41,281 bases of DNA from Planctomyces sp. SH-PL62 (GTDB taxonomy: Bacteria > Planctomycetota > Planctomycetia > Planctomycetales > Planctomycetaceae): the NCBI GenBank assembly GCA_945905295.1, contig CAMDPX010000041.1, positions 1 to 41,281 on the forward strand. Direction: 5' to 3'. Positions 35,778 to 41,281 of the stretch are shown one piece after another (the stretch's first letter is position 1; each line of letters starts with the position of its first letter). The translations under genes were made by a program, and so were the position numbers. The notes below the pieces were generated by a model, which did no database searches, was not told the origin of the DNA, and saw nothing but the letters and a program-made list of their open reading frames with translations.

Positions 35778-37259
35778 TCACGCAAAGACTTTCTGCACGA
35801 CTTCGCCTTCGACATCCGTCAGCCTGTGATCGCGGCCTTGGTGGCGGAACGTCAGCCGTGTGTGATCCAAGCCGAGTGCATGCAGAATCGTGGCTTGCAA
35901 GTCGTGAACGTGGATCGGGGCGGCGATCGGGTGATAGCCGAGGTCGTCCGTCTCGCCGATGATCTGGCCGCCGCGAACTCCGCCGCCGGCGAGCAGCATC
36001 GTGAAGGCGAACGGGTGATGGTCGCGGCCTTCTTTGCCGGGATTGATCCCTCGGCGGACTTCGTTCATCGGCGTGCGGCCGAACTCGCCACCCCAGATCA
36101 CCAGCGTGTCGTCGAGCAACCCGCGTCGCTTCAGATCGTGAATCAGCGCGGCGGAAGGGCGATCGGTCTTGTCGGTGTTCTGCTTGAGCTTGTTGTTGAG
36201 GTCCGCGTGATCGTCCCAGGTGTAGTGATACAACTGCACGAAGCGGACGCCCCGCTCGACCATCCGCCGAGCCAGCAGGCAATTCCGCGCGAACGTGTCG
36301 GTCTTCTCATCGCCGATGCCGTACTCGGCCAGCGTGTGCGGCGACTCCTGTTTGAAATCGAGCAACTCCGGCGCGGCGGCCTGCATCCGAAACGCGAGTT
36401 CGTAGCTTTCGATCCGCGTGGCGATCTCCGGATCGGGCTGCTGTTGCTGACGCAGCCGATTGAGATCGTTGATCGCATCCAACCGCTGCCGCTGCTGCTG
36501 CCGAGTGACTCCCTCGGGATTCGCAAGATGCAGAATCGGATCACCCTGGCTGCGAAACGTCACGCCGCGATGCGTCGCCGGCAGGAAGGCACTGTCCCAG
36601 AGCGCGGTCCCGGCGATGTCCCCCGGCCCGTTGTTCGATAGCAGCACGGTGAAACTCGGCAAGTTCCGCGACTCGCAGCCGAGGCCGTAGGTGATCCACG
36701 ATCCCATGCTCGGCATCCCGAACCGAGGCACCCCGCACTGCATCTGAAGCTGAGCCGGATCATGATTCGGCACGTCGGTCTTCATCGTGCGGATCATGCA
36801 CAGGTCATCGGCACACGTCGCCAGATGCGGCAAGTAATCTGAGAAGTCCATTCCGCACTCACCATGCTTCGTGAACCTCCTCGGCGACGCCCAAACCCGC
36901 GCGCTCCCTTTGATCAGCGAATCGCTCAGCCCTTCCAAAAACGACGCCGGCACCGGTTGCCCGTGCAACTTCTGCATGACCGGCTTCGGCGAGAACAGGT
37001 CGAACTGACTCGGCGCGCCAGCCATGAAGAGGAAGATCACGTTCTTCGCACGCGGTTCGAAATGCGAAGCCTTTGGAGTGAGCGTATTGCCGACGGCGTT
37101 CGCCGAAGCGGCTTGCACAGACTCGGCATTCAAACACTGAGTGAGGGCTATCGATCCGAGGCTGACGCCCGCCCGCTGCAGGAAGCAACGGCGAAGCAAT
37201 CCCGACGAAAGGCCATCGTCCTGCGGATGATTCTGGCAGCAAATAATGTCAGATGTCAT
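35778..37259 (-). CDS. DUF1501 secreted protein (third)
   Basis: A 493-residue DUF1501 protein. The N-terminus has a Tat-like LLRRCFLQRAGVSLGSIALT (residues 21-40). Hallmarks are FLFMAGAPSQFDLFSPKP, MPSMGSWITYGLG, the long helical part with RLRQQQQPDPEIATRIESYE, VIWGGEFGRTPMNE, GRDHHPFAFTMLLAGGG and HALGLDHTRLTFRHQGRD. This subtype is normally encoded directly after a DUF1549/DUF1553 (PSD1) protein. Such a gene is found at 37935-40352 on the same strand, but two plus-strand genes now lie between them. Function of the family is not established; the fold suggests a phosphatase or sulfatase-like role outside the cytoplasm. Confidence 0.92.
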   Translation of the reverse strand: MTSDIICCQNHPQDDGLSSGLLRRCFLQRAGVSLGSIALTQCLNAESVQAASANAVGNTLTPKASHFEPRAKNVIFLFMAGAPSQFDLFSPKPVMQKLHGQPVPASFLEGLSDSLIKGSARVWASPRRFTKHGECGMDFSDYLPHLATCADDLCMIRTMKTDVPNHDPAQLQMQCGVPRFGMPSMGSWITYGLGCESRNLPSFTVLLSNNGPGDIAGTALWDSAFLPATHRGVTFRSQGDPILHLANPEGVTRQQQRQRLDAINDLNRLRQQQQPDPEIATRIESYELAFRMQAAAPELLDFKQESPHTLAEYGIGDEKTDTFARNCLLARRMVERGVRFVQLYHYTWDDHADLNNKLKQNTDKTDRPSAALIHDLKRRGLLDDTLVIWGGEFGRTPMNEVRRGINPGKEGRDHHPFAFTMLLAGGGVRGGQIIGETDDLGYHPIAAPIHVHDLQATILHALGLDHTRLTFRHQGRDHRLTDVEGEVVQKVFA

Positions 37260-37316
37260 CTGGACGTCCTGTGGTCGCTTTGATTAAATCACGCCATTCA
37301 ATTCGTGAGGCTGGTC

Positions 37317-37568
37317 ATGGCCTGGTTCGACATCATTTGGAACTATGACGACGAAGAGGGTAATGTCGAACACGTCGCGGAACACGGACTAACTCCCGAA
37401 GATGTGAACGAAGTCTTGGAAAATCCCATTCGCGAGGAAATCAGCGAGTCCAGCGGTCGCCCCATCGCGTTTGGATACACACCCGACGGAAGACTGATCG
37501 CGGTCGTTTACGAGGAAGTCGACGATTGCACGTTGTATCCAGTCACGGCCTATGTGATCGAGGAATAA
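37317..37568 (+). CDS. BrnT-like small protein, probable toxin
   Basis: An 83-residue acidic protein. The order WFDIIWNYDDEEGNVEHVAEH, GLTPEDVNEVLENP, SSGRPIAFGYTPDGRLIAVVY and LYPVTAYVIEE matches the strand-helix-helix-strand plan of BrnT and related RelE-fold toxins (W-x-x-x-N-x-x-H-x-G-x-x-x-E-x-V). It lacks the positive charge usual for RNase toxins, so activity is doubtful. The ATG at 37317 follows GAGG. The partner gene begins 2 bp after its stop. Both are on the strand opposite to their neighbours. Confidence 0.6.
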   Translation: MAWFDIIWNYDDEEGNVEHVAEHGLTPEDVNEVLENPIREEISESSGRPIAFGYTPDGRLIAVVYEEVDDCTLYPVTAYVIEE

Positions 37569-37570
37569 TC

Positions 37571-37918
37571 ATGGCTCGCAAACTTCGGAAAGTGATCAAT
37601 CGCCCCGCCACGGCCGAGGAAAAAACGCGGCATCGCAGTATTCGTGCGCAAGTCGCTGCCGAACTGCCTCGCATTCAAGCGAAGGGCCGCCAAATCTTGG
37701 CCGAGACCGCCGGAGAACGACGGCACCTCGATACGGTCTTCATTTCTGGTGAAGAATACGTCTTCGACGCCATCGATCAGTTTGCCGCCAGCAACTCGCT
37801 CGCCAATCGTGGAGCTGTGGTTCGAATGGCCTTGTCGAAACTATTGGGGATCGAGATCGACCAACCGCATCATGGCTGGCAACCAGGACGCGCTCGAAAA
37901 GCGGATTCCGCGTCATAG
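37571..37918 (+). CDS. Partner of the BrnT-like gene, possible antitoxin
   Basis: A 115-residue basic protein. The N-terminal half is a charged helix (TAEEKTRHRSIRAQVAAELP, AKGRQILAETAGERRHL). The part around LDTVFISGEEYVFDAIDQF and NSLANRGAVVRMALSKLLGI could be a ribbon-helix-helix or other small DNA-binding unit, with a short basic C-terminal tail. I do not recognise a named family. Coupling to the BrnT-like gene at 2 bp, in the toxin-first order of BrnT/BrnA, is the reason for the antitoxin suggestion. Confidence 0.5.
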   Translation: MARKLRKVINRPATAEEKTRHRSIRAQVAAELPRIQAKGRQILAETAGERRHLDTVFISGEEYVFDAIDQFAASNSLANRGAVVRMALSKLLGIEIDQPHHGWQPGRARKADSAS

Positions 37919-37934
37919 CTGAGCCATTCTGACC

Positions 37935-40352
37935 TCAGTCCCGCGTGATGAACTCATGCAGGTTGAGCACCACGCCGGCGAGATTTGCCCAACGCAACTT
38001 GTCGGCCGGCGGATCGTGTGAATCAAGGAATTGTTTCAACCGAGCCGTCTCGGCGTCGTTCGGATCGCGAGATAAGCACAACTGCACCGCGTCACGAATG
38101 CGTTCCTTGTCCGAACGTCCGACGTCGTGCTGAATGCGCTCGGCGAGCGCGGCGGCCATCTCGCCGAAGACCGGGTCGTTGAGCAACGTCAGCGCTTGCA
38201 GCGGCGTGTTCGATCGGTCGCGGCGCGTGCAGACATCGACCGGCGGCGGAGCATCAAACGTGATCCCCTGCGCGAACGGCGAGGTTCGCAGGATGAACGT
38301 GTAGAGGCCGCGTCGGTAGCGATCCGCGCCTTCGCTGGTCTTCCACGAATTGCTGCCGAAGGCTTCCATCGTGACTCGCTCGTGTTGCGGCGGAAAGACG
38401 CTCGGTCCGCCGAGCTTGCGGCTGAGCAGGCCGCTGACGGCAAGTGCCGCGTCTCGCACCGTCTCGGCGGGGACTCGCAAGCTGTTCTGTCTCGCGAGCA
38501 AGGCGTTGTTTGGATCGCGCATCGCGAGTTCCTCTCGCGGCCGTGACGATTGCCGGTACGTCGCCGACGTGACAATCAACCGGTGCATGCGCTTGACGTC
38601 CCAGCCGTAGGTCAGGCTTTCCAGCCTGACTCGATCGCTTCTCAACGCGTCGTCGCCCACCGGGTCAGGCTGGAAAGCCTGACCTACGAACTCCGCCGCG
38701 AGCCAATCGAGTAACTCCGGATGCGACGGCGGATCGCCGCGTGTGCCGAAGTCATCTGACGTCGCGACGAGACCTCGGCCGAAGAACTCCTGCCACATCC
38801 GGTTGACGGTGACTCGTGCCGTCAACGGGTTGTCGTGCGACACCAGCCAGCGAGCGAGCGCTAGTCGTGGCGGAGCCGACTTCTCGTGGAGCACGTTTTC
38901 AACGTGCTTCGATCCGGGCACGTTGAAAACGTGCCCCACGGAAGGCAACACCTTGGGAACTCCTGGCGCGACATCCGCACCACGGCCACGAAAGTCGCCA
39001 CGTTCGTGAATGTAAGTCTGTCGCGGAGCGAACGCCGCTTGCATCACCGGTGCTCGCGTGGCGTGCGCGGCAGCGAACTCTTTCTTCAACGCGACGAGTT
39101 TCTGTTGAAGCTCCGGCAGTTTCAGTTCGGCGAACTTCTTCGCGTCCACGATCGAGCCGTGCGCCAAGAAGTAATCGAGCCAGTCGTCCTGCTGACGCGG
39201 CGTTCGTTTGTCCCATGGAAGTCGCACGATCTCACAGCCTTCGAGTTGCCCTTCGCCCAAGTGGCCACCCCAGATCAGGCCGAGCACTTCCCACTGCCGA
39301 TCCCAGATATGGTCTTCGCCGGGATGAGCTGCGGCGTGCAGAGCTTTCGCTTCCCATTGCTTCTGGAGTTCGGTCAGCCCCGCGCGATACGGTTCGACGA
39401 TCTCGCACCGCCGCCGTTCGTACTCCGGCCGCGAGCGTTGATAGCCGGCGACTTCGTCCGGCAGCGGAGCGTCGATGTTGACCTCGTCGACATCATCAAA
39501 GAAGGCGTACAGCCGATAGAACTCCGCCTGAGTCAGCGGGTCGTACTTGTGATCGTGACACCTCGCGCATCCGACGGTCAGGCCGAGCCAAATCGTGCCG
39601 ACCATCGACGTCCGATCCACGATCTGCGCGACACGAAACTCTTCGAGGTCCGCGCCGCCCTCGCGGTTGCTGAGCGTCTGACGCAGGAAGCCAGTGCCGA
39701 GGATGCGGTCGAGCAACGCGCGATCTTCGGCGCGACGATCTTCGGTGAGCCGGAGGGCGTTAGCCCCCGGACGAATTGGAACGTTCGCCGCAGTCCGGGG
39801 GCTAACGCCCTCCGGCTCACCTGTGCTCATGAGATCCCCCGCCAACTGTCGCACTGTGAATTCATCGAACGGCAGATTGTCGTTGAGCATTCGCGTGAGC
39901 CAATCGCGATAGCGCCACGCGACCGGGCGTAACTGATCGGTCAAATGTCCGTCGCTGTCGCCGTAATGGCACAGATCGAGCCACGGCCGAGCCCACCGCT
40001 CCCCGTAATGCGGCGACGCGAGCAGCCGATCCACCAACCGCTCGTAAGCGTCCGGTTGCTCGTCGTGGACGAACGCCGCGACCTCCTCCGGCGTCGGCGG
40101 CAGCCCGATCAGGTCGAGCGTGATTCGCCGAATCAACGTGACTCGGTCGGCTTCCGGAGACGGCGCGACGTTCTCTTTCTCCAACCGCGCGAGCACGAAC
40201 GAGTCGCTGCCGTTTCGCGGCCAATCGGCTTGCCGAACTCGCGGCGGAGTCGGGCGAGTGATTTTGCGGAACGACCAATGCGGTTCGTCAGCAGCGAATG
40301 CCGTCGAGCAGAGCAGCACGACGAGCAGGCTTGGTTTGTGAATCCAATCCAT
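37935..40352 (-). CDS. DUF1549/DUF1553 (PSD1-type) cytochrome-like secreted protein
   Basis: An 805-residue exported protein. A signal peptide (PSLLVVLLCSTAFAA) covers residues 1-21. The DUF1549 part includes RRITLDLIGLPPTPEEVAAF, HYGERWARPWLDL and the heme-like motif CARCH (262-266) in GCARCHDHKYDPLTQ. The DUF1553 part includes RLALARWLVSHDNPLTARVT, NRMWQEFFGRGLV, GWDVKRMHRLIVTSATYRQSS and RSNTPLQALTLLNDPVF. Three palindromic repeats are translated inside it, at residues about 177-204, 471-489 and 556-582, each within an otherwise conserved stretch or its edge. The family's activity is unproven. I start at 40352; the gene begins 23 bp after the ParE-like toxin gene and may share its transcript. 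Confidence 0.92.
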   Translation of the reverse strand: MDWIHKPSLLVVLLCSTAFAADEPHWSFRKITRPTPPRVRQADWPRNGSDSFVLARLEKENVAPSPEADRVTLIRRITLDLIGLPPTPEEVAAFVHDEQPDAYERLVDRLLASPHYGERWARPWLDLCHYGDSDGHLTDQLRPVAWRYRDWLTRMLNDNLPFDEFTVRQLAGDLMSTGEPEGVSPRTAANVPIRPGANALRLTEDRRAEDRALLDRILGTGFLRQTLSNREGGADLEEFRVAQIVDRTSMVGTIWLGLTVGCARCHDHKYDPLTQAEFYRLYAFFDDVDEVNIDAPLPDEVAGYQRSRPEYERRRCEIVEPYRAGLTELQKQWEAKALHAAAHPGEDHIWDRQWEVLGLIWGGHLGEGQLEGCEIVRLPWDKRTPRQQDDWLDYFLAHGSIVDAKKFAELKLPELQQKLVALKKEFAAAHATRAPVMQAAFAPRQTYIHERGDFRGRGADVAPGVPKVLPSVGHVFNVPGSKHVENVLHEKSAPPRLALARWLVSHDNPLTARVTVNRMWQEFFGRGLVATSDDFGTRGDPPSHPELLDWLAAEFVGQAFQPDPVGDDALRSDRVRLESLTYGWDVKRMHRLIVTSATYRQSSRPREELAMRDPNNALLARQNSLRVPAETVRDAALAVSGLLSRKLGGPSVFPPQHERVTMEAFGSNSWKTSEGADRYRRGLYTFILRTSPFAQGITFDAPPPVDVCTRRDRSNTPLQALTLLNDPVFGEMAAALAERIQHDVGRSDKERIRDAVQLCLSRDPNDAETARLKQFLDSHDPPADKLRWANLAGVVLNLHEFITRD
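38607..38687. repeat. In-frame palindromic insert, GTCAGGCTGGAAAGCCTGAC family
   Basis: Arms 38607-38630 and 38664-38687 are exact reverse complements over 24 bp. The unit is 81 bp, 27 codons, and is read in the PSD1 gene as a segment starting VGQAFQPD. Similar VGQAFQPD strings are common in planctomycete proteins as far as I recall. Confidence 0.92.
38886..38939. repeat. In-frame palindromic insert, GCACGTTGAAAACGTGC family
   Basis: GCACGTTTTCAACGTGC at 38891-38907 is the exact reverse complement of GCACGTTGAAAACGTGC at 38918-38934; with the outer GTGGA/CCCAC it spans 54 bp, 18 codons. It is read as VGHVFNVP...HVENVLH in the PSD1 protein. The right arm recurs at positions 1-20. Confidence 0.92.
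39744..39821. repeat. In-frame palindromic insert, GGAGGGCGTTAGCCCCCGGA family
   Basis: Arms 39744-39771 and 39794-39821 are exact reverse complements over 28 bp. The unit is 78 bp, 26 codons, read in the PSD1 protein as GEPEGVSPRT...PGANALRLT between LMST and the region before ILGTGFLRQ. Confidence 0.93.
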
Positions 40353-40375
40353 GATCTTGGTCCTCGCAATGCGTG

Positions 40376-40687
40376 TCAGCGGCGGCGACGAGATTTCCAG
40401 TAACCGGGCTTTCGGCTGGAATGGCCGACGGACCAAACATTGATGATTTCGTCCGCCAACTCGAAAACGATCACATACGGAAACCGGGGCAGCACAAGTC
40501 GCCGAACATCACCGTCGCCTCGCCATGTTTCGAGTCGGGGGAACGATCGCGGATTGGATTCTATTCGAGCCATCCCCACATCGACGGTGGCCAGGAATTC
40601 AAATCCCAACTCGGCGCGTCGCTTTTCGTACCAGCGAGCCGCCGATCGCAATTCGTTCTCGGCTTGGGGATGAATCTGCAGAATCAT
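40376..40687 (-). CDS. ParE-family toxin
   Basis: A 103-residue ParE/RelE-type protein: ILQIHPQAENELRSAARWYE, helix RAELGFEFLATVDVGMARIE, SFPRLETWRGDGDVRRLVLP, and the last strands FPYVIVFELADEIINVWSVGH followed by a basic end. This is the classical ParE pattern, so gyrase poisoning is likely, not shown. I use the ATG at 40687, which overlaps the antitoxin stop by 4 bp; the longer frame upstream lies over the antitoxin gene. It shares little sequence with the toxin at 8431-8751 beyond the fold. Confidence 0.87.
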   Translation of the reverse strand: MILQIHPQAENELRSAARWYEKRRAELGFEFLATVDVGMARIESNPRSFPRLETWRGDGDVRRLVLPRFPYVIVFELADEIINVWSVGHSSRKPGYWKSRRRR

Positions 40688-40926
40688 TCCGCCCTCGCCT
40701 GAGATAAGTCCTTCAGCAGATCGGCTCGGACGTTCGACCACGGCCGCATCACGACGGCCCCGCGCGATGCCTCTTCTCGGCGCGACTGGATTTCGGCGAT
40801 CCATTCGCGTTCATCCACGTCCAGGGATTCATCAGGACTTAGACTGAACAGCATTTCGGCGGCGACTTCCGCGCGATCCGCAGCCGGCAATCGCAGCGCT
40901 TGTTCGATGAGTTCTTGAGCGGACAT
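40684..40926 (-). CDS. Antitoxin of the putative addiction module family
   Basis: An 80-residue acidic helical protein, SAQELIEQALRLPAADRAEV then SPDESLDVDEREWIAEIQSR and a short C-terminal part. The pattern, including D-V-D-E-x-E-W, is that of small antitoxins of ParE-like toxins (TIGR02574-like). AAGGAG stands a few bases before the ATG at 40926. It should be transcribed together with the toxin and perhaps with the PSD1 gene that follows. Confidence 0.85.
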   Translation of the reverse strand: MSAQELIEQALRLPAADRAEVAAEMLFSLSPDESLDVDEREWIAEIQSRREEASRGAVVMRPWSNVRADLLKDLSQARAE

Positions 40927-41000
40927 GGCTTGGCTCCTTGAGAGAAATCAATGCGGACAGGGTATCGAGTCGGGCACTGGAACGGCCATTGATTCGGCCG

Positions 41001-41150
41001 ATACTCCGAAGGAGTTATGTCTCATAGCCCAGGGTTGCCGCGGTTCGCGGCTACCCTGGGAATCGGATTGGCCAAGGATGTTCTACCCCAACGGGGTTGC
41101 GTCCTCTGCGTGGTCGAAGGCCGCAACCCCTTCGGGCAACGCCGTTAAGT
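41001..41150. repeat. Composite repeat cluster at the right edge
   Basis: CCCAGGGTTGCCGCG (41028-41042) pairs with CGCGGCTACCCTGGG (41046-41060) with one mismatch. Then ACGGGGTTGCG pairs with CGCAACCCC around a GTCCTCTGCGTGGTCGAAGG centre. Read on either strand the block gives open frames (for example GVARRGCGLRPRRGRNPVGV on the minus strand) that I take to be translated repeat, not a gene. The plus-strand ORF at 40925-41236 is explained this way. Confidence 0.65.
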
Positions 41151-41154
41151 ATTT

Positions 41155-41281
41155 TTACATAGCGAGCGTTAGGTGCTGTTTGAGTTGGAGTTTGTGTTGT
41201 CGTGTGGCGGCGATGATGTTTGGTTTTCCGGCGTGAGGCTTGTCTTTGTTGTCGGGACGGTAGCGTGCTTGTTTGGATTTC
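41155..41281 (-). CDS. C-terminal fragment of an unidentified gene, truncated by the window
   Basis: On the minus strand a frame is open from the window edge to a TAA at 41155-41157 and gives 42 residues, rich in Lys, Arg, Gln and His, ending in KLQLKQHLTLAM. The base composition is less GC-rich than nearby genes. It could be the end of a basic protein such as a transposase or an accidental frame beside the repeat cluster. Confidence 0.25.
   Translation of the reverse strand, partial: KSKQARYRPDNKDKPHAGKPNIIAATRQHKLQLKQHLTLAM

Overview
The window looks like a chromosomal segment of a planctomycete (phylum Planctomycetota). It carries three DUF1501 proteins, a large DUF1549/DUF1553 (PSD1-type) cytochrome-like protein, a cut-off CxxCH protein, a TolB/PD40 plus LamG protein, a Uma2 nuclease, a kinase-ATPase-TPR giant and many large palindromic repeats, some of them read in frame inside genes. 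This combination is typical of that phylum. Family or genus cannot be fixed from the sequence alone. No rRNA, tRNA, CRISPR array or recognisable complete transposon was seen.

Layout. 1-1689: the end of a heme-motif protein overlapping a family 5 uracil-DNA glycosylase. 1755-4058 (minus): M28 peptidase then a TlpA-like thioredoxin lipoprotein. 4338-8420 (plus): DUF1501, PD40/LamG protein and HEAT-like protein, closely packed. 8431-10037 (minus): malate dehydrogenase followed by a ParDE-type toxin-antitoxin pair. 10249-12350 (plus): TIM-barrel isomerase and a secreted esterase. 12435-13355 (minus): secreted propeller protein. 13479-14471 (plus): TIGR01777 epimerase. 14420-17088 (minus): DUF1501, Uma2 and aminoacyl-tRNA-protein transferase-like genes. 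17376-21878 (minus): 1500-residue kinase/ATPase/TPR protein. 22382-28521 (plus): FadL/OmpP1-like porin, MscS channel, and a DUF997 plus sodium:solute symporter pair. 28676-30953 (minus): AAA+ ATPase and a flavin-binding PPOX protein. 31367-34460 (plus): a small adenylating enzyme and an acyl reductase-like aldehyde dehydrogenase, separated by two small paralogous genes of which one is frameshifted. 34549-37259 (minus): LptF/LptG-type permease and the third DUF1501. 37317-37918 (plus): a BrnT-like toxin candidate and partner. 37935-40926 (minus): ParDE-type pair leading into the PSD1 protein. The right edge is a repeat cluster and the tail of an unidentified gene.

The most notable thing is not a gene but the palindromes. 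Many perfect or near-perfect inverted repeats with arms of about 17-35 bp are spread through the window, in several sequence families. They fill all four convergent gene gaps longer than 50 bp, supply stop codons, and sit in frame inside coding sequences (three unrelated ones in the PSD1 gene, one in the epimerase, one in the PD40/LamG gene ahead of its signal peptide). The second point of interest is the 31367-34460 cluster, whose two large enzymes resemble a LuxE/LuxC-like fatty acid reductase pair. Function statements rest on motif recognition by eye; no database search was run.
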